From positions 26,083 through 90,082 of the forward strand of contig JBCCVR010000002.1 in the NCBI GenBank assembly GCA_039194995.1: DNA of 64,000 nucleotides, read 5' to 3'. The position numbers were made by a program, and so were the translations under genes. This document shows positions 7,896-15,978 of this stretch, piece by piece (positions within the stretch are counted from its first letter, which is position 1; each line of letters starts with the position of its first letter). Below the pieces are notes generated by a model. That model was not told the origin of the DNA. It made no database searches and saw only the letters and a program-made list of their open reading frames with translations. Source of the DNA: CCY15215 sp039194995 (GTDB lineage: Bacteria > Cyanobacteriota > Cyanobacteriia > Cyanobacteriales > Spirulinaceae).

Positions 7896-10112
7896 TTAGC
7901 GATCGCCTTCCAAGATTTGCTGTAGTTTTTCGAGTTCTTCGAGATAGAGGTAGAGGGCATTTTTCTGTGCCTCTAAGTCGGCGAGGATACGATCGACTTC
8001 ACTTTCTCTGTTTTCTCGTTCCTTCAACAGGCGATCGAATTCTACTAAAAAACGATTGATATATTCATTAATTTGCTGTTCTGCATTGCCGAAATCTTCC
8101 CCCACTTGTTTTTTGATAGCTCTTTCGACCACAATCAAACTGCCGGTCGTTTGTGCGTCAATTTCCTGTTTGATGGCAACAATAGTTTGGCGGAGATCGA
8201 TTTCGTAATAAGAAAGGCGATCGTCTACTTGAATATCTACTTCATAATCCCGGCAAAATGCTTGTTTTCGTTCTCTCGTCCATCGGGTATAGTTTTCAGT
8301 TTGCTGCTGCACTCGCGTATCGATTCCTTGGAAATCAAACACCAACATTTGAATGGGATTGATATTCATCGAGATTTCCAAGGCTTCTCCGAGATATTTG
8401 GAGAGTTCGTCGGAAATTGTTTGCACATTATCTCTGATTTGGGCAACCAGTTCTTGGCGGATGAGCGTCCCATCTCGGGAGAGTTTATCTTGGGTATTCG
8501 TCCACCAATCTTTAATTAAAATCGCGCAAAAACGATTGATATCTTTTTTGATTTGTTCGACTTCTTCTTCGGTTTCGCAGCGAATCCTGTAAGGATTTTC
8601 TTCATCGCCTAAAAGCTCATTAATGACTTTCTTTAAAGATTCTGCCAATCGCTTCGGAACGGGAAAACGAGTCTTTTTTTCCGGTTCTTCTTCAATTTCT
8701 TCCTCTTCTTCGGGTTCGGGGGAGATTGTATAATCAGAAAAACGGTAATGAACAAAAATTTCAAACTCTTGTTGAATGGTTAACTTTGCCCGTTCGGCAA
8801 AATCGGATATCTCCCATTTGAACTGCTCGATTAATTGCCTTTCTTGTTGCTCGACCAGTTTCTTAACACCGCGAATCTGGACGATCGCATTCTTTGCTAG
8901 GCGTTTATATTCCTCCATCTTTTGACGCAAGGGCTTGATTTCAATTTTCCAGCCGCCAATGCGAGTATTAATAACATCTTCAATCCCCTGCCCGGCTTTA
9001 TTGAGTTTGGCAATAACATCATTCAACAAATTCCAGCCAGCATTTTCGACAACTTCGCCGACAACGGCTTTTTCAATCACCGGAATTAAACTATCTTTTA
9101 AAGCCTGCGGGGCTATTTTCTGCGGCGAAGGCACAATTAGATCGCCTTCGGGAGTTTCTCTTGCATATCTTCCTCCAAAAAAGCGCTTAAAGTTTCGTAA
9201 ATGTACATCAGTTGCTAACCCTCGCTGAATCATTTTAGCAAGGAGTCCTTGCCAAGCACTGGCAGGATAAACGATAGGTTCGGGAATGCCAAATTCTTTT
9301 AAAGTTCTTTTCAGATCGTCAATAACGTGTTGAATGGGGCGATCTTCTTCCGTCTTGCGATCGACTTTATTGAGGATAAAATAAATTGCGCCTCGATTGC
9401 GCTGTAAAAAATCGCTGCGTTGTTCGATTAAATCCCGTAAAAGCTCGGAATTCGTATTATCTTTAAAAGAAGAATAGTCGAGAATGAAGAGAACCACATC
9501 GCAATTGCGAAGCACTTCAAGGGCAGTTTGTTTGAGCATGATGCTATCAAAAGAGCCATCTTGCCATTCATTCGGTCCCGGTGTATCGACGAGAGTAAAG
9601 CCTTTGAGGGCGGAAAAATCGCCGATCGCATCGATGGGATATTCTAATTCAAAACGAACCGCGCGATCGCGGTTGTCCGTTGCCCGGATCAGGTGGGTGC
9701 GTTCGAGAAAATGCTGGCGAATAATTCTCGCATCCCCTTCGGCAATCAAAACGGGTTGTTTCTGCGTTTCCCGATATTCCAGCAGTCTCGGCACTTCGTT
9801 TCCGGCAAGCGGGCGCACGTCGGTTCGGCAAACCGTACAAGATTCGGTTTCGCTCGCCAATACATCAGCACCAATCAAAGCATTGAGAAAGGTGCTTTTT
9901 CCCGCTTTCATGGCAGCAATAACCGCAACGTGATATTTTTGCTCTCTCAATGCCGTCAGTGCTTTTCTCGCATCCTCTTCGATCGCCAGCAAGGTTTCTG
10001 CATCGTTGCCTTGGGCGAGTTCTTCTTCTCGTAATTCCTGCAAATATTGCACGAGTCTCGATCCCGTGTCGTAAATGCTTTCGTAAATTTCTTGAAACCG
10101 TTGAGAGGACAT
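7896..10112 (-). CDS. Dynamin-like GTPase
   Basis: A 738-residue protein with an N-terminal dynamin-type G domain. G1/P-loop AAMKAGKST is at about 66-74, the G2 threonine lies in the SCTVCRTDV region, G3 DTPG at 176-179 and G4 NKVD at 248-251. The rest is long helical sequence with an acidic stretch (poly-Glu near 460), more helices, and a C-terminal coiled coil (about 670-738). Bacterial dynamin-like proteins remodel or protect membranes. The gene upstream on the same strand encodes a small DUF3082-like membrane protein, a possible partner. No separate transmembrane paddle is obvious. Confidence 0.85.
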   Translation of the reverse strand: MSSQRFQEIYESIYDTGSRLVQYLQELREEELAQGNDAETLLAIEEDARKALTALREQKYHVAVIAAMKAGKSTFLNALIGADVLASETESCTVCRTDVRPLAGNEVPRLLEYRETQKQPVLIAEGDARIIRQHFLERTHLIRATDNRDRAVRFELEYPIDAIGDFSALKGFTLVDTPGPNEWQDGSFDSIMLKQTALEVLRNCDVVLFILDYSSFKDNTNSELLRDLIEQRSDFLQRNRGAIYFILNKVDRKTEEDRPIQHVIDDLKRTLKEFGIPEPIVYPASAWQGLLAKMIQRGLATDVHLRNFKRFFGGRYARETPEGDLIVPSPQKIAPQALKDSLIPVIEKAVVGEVVENAGWNLLNDVIAKLNKAGQGIEDVINTRIGGWKIEIKPLRQKMEEYKRLAKNAIVQIRGVKKLVEQQERQLIEQFKWEISDFAERAKLTIQQEFEIFVHYRFSDYTISPEPEEEEEIEEEPEKKTRFPVPKRLAESLKKVINELLGDEENPYRIRCETEEEVEQIKKDINRFCAILIKDWWTNTQDKLSRDGTLIRQELVAQIRDNVQTISDELSKYLGEALEISMNINPIQMLVFDFQGIDTRVQQQTENYTRWTRERKQAFCRDYEVDIQVDDRLSYYEIDLRQTIVAIKQEIDAQTTGSLIVVERAIKKQVGEDFGNAEQQINEYINRFLVEFDRLLKERENRESEVDRILADLEAQKNALYLYLEELEKLQQILEGDR

Positions 10113-10135
10113 GAATGGGTTTGGGTTTTGGGTTT

Positions 10136-10216
10136 TCTCCCCCTCTTGCTCTCCCTCTCTTGCTTCCCCCTCTTGGGAGGGGGCTGGGGGGTGGGTTTGG
10201 GGGGTGGGTTTTAGGG
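10136..10216. repeat. G/C-rich dispersed repeat (CCCCTCTTGGGAGGGGCTGG family)
   Basis: Pyrimidine-rich arm followed by a purine-rich arm (CCCCCTCTTGGGAGGGGGC, then GGGGGGTGGG repeats) able to fold into a strong hairpin. Related copies occur at 15838-15896, 47515-47550 (inside a gene), 41950-41990 and 59757-59832. It fills most of the spacer between the DUF3082-like and dynamin genes. Confidence 0.7.
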
Positions 10217-10231
10217 GTCAATTCTGGGGAA

Positions 10232-10531
10232 TTATTCCGTTTGTTCTTTGCTCAAAGCGGTTTGCAGGGCGAGGGCGAGTAAACCGATCGCGGCAATGGC
10301 AAAGATTGCTGTTGCTAATGTAGCAAGTCCTACCACCAAAGTTCGCACGGCGACAGCAATCTTTAAAGCGGTTTGGTTGGTGGAGGGGAGTGGTTTTTCT
10401 GCAAAGGTCGAAGCGATCGAGTTTGTCAGCCAATAGAGGGGGAGGGCAAAACCCCCTGCTGTTAGCGCTCCCATGACGCATTGCAGGGGACTTAAGGATT
10501 TGCGTTCGGCGGTTGGGGGAGAATCGCTCAT
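10232..10531 (-). CDS. DUF3082-like small membrane protein
   Basis: A 99-residue protein with two hydrophobic segments (about 17-36 and 58-88), fitting the cyanobacterial DUF3082 family as I remember it. The N-terminus is hydrophilic with SPLQCVMGAL before the first membrane helix. Function unknown. It lies upstream of the dynamin-like gene on the same strand with a 119-bp gap filled by a G/C-rich repeat. Confidence 0.75.
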   Translation of the reverse strand: MSDSPPTAERKSLSPLQCVMGALTAGGFALPLYWLTNSIASTFAEKPLPSTNQTALKIAVAVRTLVVGLATLATAIFAIAAIGLLALALQTALSKEQTE

Positions 10532-10566
10532 GGGGAGGGCAGGATAAACTATTTTTTTATTTTAGG

Positions 10567-10653
10567 GGGGATGGGGGCGGTATCTATCATAAAGATAACA
10601 GCAGCATTTTCAATGCAACTATAGCCTTTAACCTTGCCGATGCCGAACTAAAC
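10567..10653 (+). pseudogene. Relic of a beta-helix (choice-of-anchor-like) protein
   Basis: In one frame the DNA reads GDGGGIYHKDNSS followed by IFNATIAFNLADAE, the GGGIY...TIAFN pattern of right-handed beta-helix repeats found in large cyanobacterial secreted proteins. No in-frame gene of that size surrounds it: a short frame starts at 10513 and ends at 10716. This looks like one or two rungs left from a decayed gene. Match by eye only. Confidence 0.35.
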
Positions 10654-11124
10654 TCATGCGATCGCTTCTATCCGTCTGGACTTGAACCGTACATCACTTA
10701 TAAGATGCAGCGTTGAGATTTACGAGTTTGGCGGTGAATGTGGGGGCTAAGTTTGTATTAGCAGGCGATCGTGTAATCTCCCGATCTACTTCCTTCTTCA
10801 TCTTTAGACGCATTGGGCAATCGCGATTTCTCCTACCCTTACCATTGGAGCGCATTTACTTTAGTGGGTTCGCCCTAGCAATTCTTTCAAATCCGATTAA
10901 ATTATTATGATTTCCCAAAACTTTAGATTTAGTAAGGTATAGTCAGAGACATTCGAGAATAGTGTTTGTGCTTCTACCCACCCAATATAGCACTTGAATC
11001 ATTGCCAATCTCCAGTTCTAAAGATTAGTGCGTGTATCTCAAAAATGTAAATTTGCTGTCAGTAAATTCTAAAGACATCGATAGAGTTTAAAAAGAACGC
11101 TTGTCTTCTTCCGGTCAACACATC
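10654..11124. other. Intergenic region upstream of the histidine kinase
   Basis: About 470 bases with no convincing gene. It contains CGATCG sites and AT-rich tracts near 10900 and 11045, where a promoter could lie. TTG 11101 is in frame with the kinase, but ATG 11125 is the better start. No riboswitch or terminator signature was recognised. Confidence 0.4.
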
Positions 11125-13953
11125 ATGTTTTTTCAATTTTGGCATTCGCAAAGGCTGCGACCGTCTCATCTGAAATGGTCGGTGTTCCTTTCTTTGACAA
11201 CGCGGCGACATCGATACTTGTGGATGTTGGGATTATTCTCCCTGATGTGCGTTCCGATCGCGAGCGTGACCTTCTTTTTTTACGCCTCAGAAGTCAAAAA
11301 GGCGCAAGTCGTGCTAGAAGTTGAAACAAAACATCATCTCAACCGAGCTAGAGATCAAGTTCAAGATGAATTTTATTTTATTCTCTCAGATATACAATTT
11401 CTTGCCCGAGAAAACGCCCTCCGAGACCTATTTGCCGAATCCGCTTCCGCGATCGTATCTTCGCCTTCTCGTCGGGCATTAGAGCAAGAATACCTGCATT
11501 TTTCCCAGCATAAATCTTTTTACGATCAGGTTCGCTTTTTGGATAAGAAGGGAACGGAAATCGTTCGCGTTAACTGGAATGAAGGCAAGCCTTTAATTGT
11601 TCCCATTGATAAGTTACAGAATAAGCAAAATCGGTACTATTTTCGAGAAACCTTTCAACTGGATGCCAATGAGATTTTTATTTCGCCGTTCGATCTTAAT
11701 GTAGAACAGGGTGAAATCGAACAGCCCCTCAAACCCATGATCCGCTTTGGGATGCCCGTGTTGGATCGGAACGGAACCAAACAGGGAATTGTACTCATTA
11801 ATTATCTCGGTCGCTCAATTTTAACAAAGCTCCAGCGTCATCTCGATACGCCCGATACGCTCATGCTCCTCAATGAAGAAAGCTACTGGCTCATGGGGGC
11901 GAAACCAGAGGAGCTTTGGGGCTTTATGTATCCCGATCGCAAAGATCGCAAATTTAGCCAGCGTTTTCCCAAAGAATGGCAACAAATTCAAGCCAGTCAG
12001 TCCGGACATTTCTATACATCTAATGGTCTTTTCATTTTTGTCACGGTCTCGCCTTGGCAAAATCGTAGAAGTTCTCTAGACAATCGCGATCGTGATGTCA
12101 TCAAAACCGGACTCAATCGCCCGGCTGAGGTCTATAGTTGGAAATTGGTTTCTCACGTGTCGCCAGGGTTGATTCAAAAACAGAAAATTGCCGCATTTGA
12201 CAGGCTCTTTTTACCCTTCTTGAGTTGGATTGCGATCTCTGCCTGTTTGTCCTATTTATTAATCCGAATTCAGCATCGCAAGCAAGCCGAAGAGTTGCGA
12301 ATTCAGAGAATGAATGAATTCTTCAGAAATATTTTAGATGCTTTGGCTGACCCACTTTATGTGATTGATGTCAATACCTATGAGATTGTCATTGCCAATC
12401 AAGCGGCTCGAGAACTCGGACATCCCGAACCTTACACCTGCCATAAACTGACACATCACAGAGAAACACCCTGTGAAGGCGATCGCGATCCCTGTCCCCT
12501 CGAGCTACTGAAAGAGACGCGAAAACCCACCGTCGTCGAGCATGTTCATTTCGATGGGGACGGAACGCCTGCGATCGTAGAGGTGCATGGGTATCCTATT
12601 TTCGATTTAGAAGGAAATCTTCTTTATATGGTGGAATACTCGATGGATATTACGGAGCGCCGTCGAACCGAAGAGCAGATCCACAAACTCTCTCAAGCTG
12701 TCGAGCAAAGTGCCAATACAATCCTGATTACGGATCGTATTGGCAGAATCGAATATGTCAATCCTAAATGCTGCCAAACTACTGGCTATAGCGTGGAAGA
12801 AATGATTGGTAAAACACCCAAACTGTTTAAGTCTGGCAGACAAACAAAAGAATACTATGAAACCCTATGGGCAACCATCAGATCCGGTCGGGAATGGCGA
12901 GGGGAATTTTGCAACCGTCGTAAAGATGGCTCTCTTTATTGGGAACAGGCAAGCATTGCACCTCTACTCGACGAACGAGGGAAAATCACCAACTTTATTG
13001 CCGTTAAAGAAGACATTACAGACCGCAAGAAAACCGAGGAAAAACTGCAACGATCTCAAGCTGAATTGCAACAAAAGGCGAAAGATTTAACGCAAACGTT
13101 ACAAGAATTACGCAAAACCCAATCGCAACTCATTCAAACCGAGAAAATGTCGAGTTTGATGCAGTTGGTTGCGGGAATTGCTCATGAAATCAATAATCCG
13201 GCAACTTTTATTACGAATAATCTATTTCACTTAGATGGTTACTCCACAGATCTAATTCACTTAATTAAACTCTACCAAGAAAATTATCCTCACCCTCCTG
13301 TTACCATTGCTGAAGAACTTGAATCTATCGAATTTGACTATCTGTGCGAAGATATGAGTCAACTCATTGGTTCTATGAATTCAGGGATTAAACGTATTAA
13401 TACGATTGTCACGTCATTACGAACATTTTCGCGACTGGATGAATCGGATCTGAAGCTGGTGGATATTCATGATGGTTTAGACAGTGCAATTCTTCTTTTG
13501 GAAGGATTTTTAAAAGATCGCAAGACGGGGGGAGAGATCGAGATCGAAAGAGATTATGGCACTTTACCGCAGGTGGAATGTTATGCGGGGCATCTCAATC
13601 AAGTTTTTATGAATATTCTGAAGAATGCGATCGATGTTCTTCATGATTCTCAAGATACGGAATCTAGCGATCGCCCTAAAAAAATTACCGTGCAAACTTC
13701 AGCAATTGAAGAGAATGAACGGCGTGTTGCCATCTATATTCGAGATAATGGTCCGGGAATTAAATCCGAGATTCTCCCGCGAATTTTCGATCCCTTTTTT
13801 ACTACTAAACCCGTTGGAAAAGGCACGGGTTTGGGGTTAGCAGTTAGCTATGAAATTATTAAAGAGAAACATCACGGCGAACTGAAATGCTATTCCACAT
13901 TTGGAGAAGGCACAGAATTTGCGATCGTGATTCCTTGCGTTCAATCCTCTTGA
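11125..13953 (+). CDS. Membrane sensor histidine kinase with two PAS domains
   Basis: About 942 residues from ATG 11125. Order: first membrane helix (about 30-50), large periplasmic sensor region (about 55-360, Cache-like in length), second membrane helix (about 365-385), PAS 1 (about 400-510), PAS 2 (about 515-640), coiled coil, dimerisation/phosphoacceptor domain with GIAHEINNPATF (His of HEINNP), and ATPase domain (DNGPG, TTKPVGKGTGLGL). PAS 1 contains CHKLTHH then PCEGDRDPCP, a Cys/His-rich insertion seen in some PAS kinases and possibly a metal or redox site. No response regulator is adjacent on the same strand. Regulators at 15979 and 18473 are on the opposite strand. Confidence 0.9.
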   Translation: MFFQFWHSQRLRPSHLKWSVFLSLTTRRHRYLWMLGLFSLMCVPIASVTFFFYASEVKKAQVVLEVETKHHLNRARDQVQDEFYFILSDIQFLARENALRDLFAESASAIVSSPSRRALEQEYLHFSQHKSFYDQVRFLDKKGTEIVRVNWNEGKPLIVPIDKLQNKQNRYYFRETFQLDANEIFISPFDLNVEQGEIEQPLKPMIRFGMPVLDRNGTKQGIVLINYLGRSILTKLQRHLDTPDTLMLLNEESYWLMGAKPEELWGFMYPDRKDRKFSQRFPKEWQQIQASQSGHFYTSNGLFIFVTVSPWQNRRSSLDNRDRDVIKTGLNRPAEVYSWKLVSHVSPGLIQKQKIAAFDRLFLPFLSWIAISACLSYLLIRIQHRKQAEELRIQRMNEFFRNILDALADPLYVIDVNTYEIVIANQAARELGHPEPYTCHKLTHHRETPCEGDRDPCPLELLKETRKPTVVEHVHFDGDGTPAIVEVHGYPIFDLEGNLLYMVEYSMDITERRRTEEQIHKLSQAVEQSANTILITDRIGRIEYVNPKCCQTTGYSVEEMIGKTPKLFKSGRQTKEYYETLWATIRSGREWRGEFCNRRKDGSLYWEQASIAPLLDERGKITNFIAVKEDITDRKKTEEKLQRSQAELQQKAKDLTQTLQELRKTQSQLIQTEKMSSLMQLVAGIAHEINNPATFITNNLFHLDGYSTDLIHLIKLYQENYPHPPVTIAEELESIEFDYLCEDMSQLIGSMNSGIKRINTIVTSLRTFSRLDESDLKLVDIHDGLDSAILLLEGFLKDRKTGGEIEIERDYGTLPQVECYAGHLNQVFMNILKNAIDVLHDSQDTESSDRPKKITVQTSAIEENERRVAIYIRDNGPGIKSEILPRIFDPFFTTKPVGKGTGLGLAVSYEIIKEKHHGELKCYSTFGEGTEFAIVIPCVQSS

Positions 13954-13981
13954 AATGACGATCGCCGGGAAGAAAATCCGT

Positions 13982-15826
13982 TTACTGTACCAAGCGGCAA
14001 ATTTTCCCACAAGCAATATAAGAACCGCCGTTTGAGGCTTCTTTGATTGCCTCGACTACAAATAACTCTCCTTCTTTGCGAACATTGCGAGGAAAGCGAA
14101 TATTATAATCGGGATTGTAGCCATCGGAAACGACGCGGGCGCGTAATTTCCTACCATCTTTCACGCATTGCACTAAGATGCCATCCCCGACGGTATCTGT
14201 GGTTTCCAAGTCTTCTAGGGTAATGGTTGATTTTGCGGATTTCAAGTTTCTCGCTTGAGATGAGGCAACCGTCCGAACCGATCCCGCCGCCCGTTCTTCT
14301 CCCGGTTTGACGAGTTGTTTTATCGTCCCCGATGTCCGATAAAACGAACCATTGGCAGAAAGTTGCAATTCTTCGACCACATAGGTTACGCCTTGCTGGC
14401 GAATGCTGCGAGGAAATTGCACGTTTAAATTGCTGTCGTATCCTTCGGAAATGGGGCGAATTCTTAATTTGCCGCTTATCTTTTCACACTTGACTAAAAT
14501 GCCGCCATCTGCCTGAGAAACACCTTCCAAACTCCCGGCCGAACCTGCCGCAATTCCCCGCAATTTTAAATCCGTGCGATCGCGAGTCCTCGCTTGATAA
14601 GATTGGTCGCGCATTTCTTTGCGCAGGGTGCGATCGAAGCGCTGTTTCTCAAGATTTTGCGCGTAATGTTCTAACTGGGAAATTTCTTCGGCAATTTCAA
14701 AAGATTCCTGCAAGGTTTTCAGTTTTAGATCGGCAATGGTTTCGCGTAATTTCTCAGAAGCGCGATCGTATTTGCCCCCATCTGCCAAACTGACAGCTTC
14801 ATCTTTAACTTTAGCGATGCGGAGTTGTCCGATTTGTTCTAAAACTGTCATATTTGCAGGGGCTTGACTGGCATCTTCTTCCTCTGCGATCGCCCCTTGG
14901 ACGACCATTTTTTGGGAAATGGTTTTTATTTGTTCGTCAACAATTGTTTGATATTCGTAGGAAACTTCGAGTAAATTTTGCGGGCCGAGTTCGCTTTGCG
15001 GGGGAATGTCGAGGGCGATCGCGAGGGATTTTTTCTCGACTCCGTAAACGTCTCCTAAAAAGATTTGCAGGGTTTCATCTTGGGTTTGGGTGCGATAGTT
15101 ACTGAGAATTTCGGTAATTGCAACCGAATTTTGGGGTTGTAAGGTGACGGTTAAATTTTGTGCCGCCACCGATACTAAACTTTCGATCTCAATCCGAAAT
15201 ACATCTTCTGCATCTTCGGGGGATTGAATGTAATAATAGTTGCCTCCAGCAGCATCAGCCATGCCGATGAGCAAATCTTCGTTAAAATAATTGCCAAACC
15301 CTAACGTTGTCGTGATAATCCCTTCTTCTGCCTTGGCGCGAGCGGTGTTTGTCAAAACATCGGGTTGTGTAATGCCTCGATTTGCCTGTCCATCAGTGAG
15401 TAACAGAACGCGATTCAAATATTCCCCCGAAAATTGAGATTTTACCCAATCGCATCCTTGCAACCAACCACCACTTAAATCGGTCAAACCTCCCGCACGA
15501 ATGCGTGCAATTTTTTGTTGAATTTCGGCTTTGTTCCGGACTTTTTGATGTTCGACAATGGTATCGACGCGATCGTCGTAAATGACCACCGAAAGATAGT
15601 CATCTTCTGTGAGATAATCTAAGAGTTTTTTAGCTGCTTTTATCGCATTTCTGAGAGAAGTCCCCCCCATCGAACCCGAGCGATCTAGAACAATGCTGAG
15701 ATTGAGGGGACGGCGAGACGGTTTGTTTTCTGGAGAGTCGCTGCTTTGAAAATCGATCGCGCAATACAATTGAGTCTGGCGATCGCGCGGAATGAGAGAT
15801 TGACTAAGATGATAACTGGCTTGCAT
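13982..15826 (-). CDS. VWA domain protein with duplicated C-terminal module
   Basis: A 614-residue protein. The von Willebrand A domain occupies about residues 40-215, with an intact MIDAS motif DRSGS (48-52). A mid-region of beta structure and a helical segment (about 350-410) follow. Two homologous C-terminal modules of about 65 residues (near 440-510 and 545-614) share the pattern GILVxC...LR.R..S.GY...N..FPR..R..G...VVE. No signal peptide, so it is probably cytoplasmic. VWA proteins usually act as metal-dependent protein-binding scaffolds. It follows the GGDEF-EAL gene on the same strand with a 152-bp gap that contains G/C-rich repeats. Confidence 0.85.
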   Translation of the reverse strand: MQASYHLSQSLIPRDRQTQLYCAIDFQSSDSPENKPSRRPLNLSIVLDRSGSMGGTSLRNAIKAAKKLLDYLTEDDYLSVVIYDDRVDTIVEHQKVRNKAEIQQKIARIRAGGLTDLSGGWLQGCDWVKSQFSGEYLNRVLLLTDGQANRGITQPDVLTNTARAKAEEGIITTTLGFGNYFNEDLLIGMADAAGGNYYYIQSPEDAEDVFRIEIESLVSVAAQNLTVTLQPQNSVAITEILSNYRTQTQDETLQIFLGDVYGVEKKSLAIALDIPPQSELGPQNLLEVSYEYQTIVDEQIKTISQKMVVQGAIAEEEDASQAPANMTVLEQIGQLRIAKVKDEAVSLADGGKYDRASEKLRETIADLKLKTLQESFEIAEEISQLEHYAQNLEKQRFDRTLRKEMRDQSYQARTRDRTDLKLRGIAAGSAGSLEGVSQADGGILVKCEKISGKLRIRPISEGYDSNLNVQFPRSIRQQGVTYVVEELQLSANGSFYRTSGTIKQLVKPGEERAAGSVRTVASSQARNLKSAKSTITLEDLETTDTVGDGILVQCVKDGRKLRARVVSDGYNPDYNIRFPRNVRKEGELFVVEAIKEASNGGSYIACGKICRLVQ

Positions 15827-15837
15827 GACTTCTTACT

Positions 15838-15896
15838 CCCCTCTTGGGAGGGGCTTGGGGGTGGGTTATCCTCTTGAGAGGGGCTTGGGGGTAGGT
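15838..15896. repeat. Two tandem 30-bp units of the G/C-rich repeat
   Basis: CTCTTGGGAGGGGCTTGGGG and CTCTTGAGAGGGGCTTGGGG start 30 bases apart (15841 and 15871). Same family as 10136-10216. It lies in the promoter-proximal spacer of the VWA gene. Confidence 0.75.
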
Positions 15897-15978
15897 TGTT
15901 ATGGTTATTGGAGAGCTAAACACTTCGGCATAGCTCAGTGCAAGCAACAAACAACGAATAACCAACAACGAAAATAAA

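Noticed and set aside
10713..10910. Open frame of 65 codons
   Set aside because: Composition of random translation; overlaps spacer sequence only.
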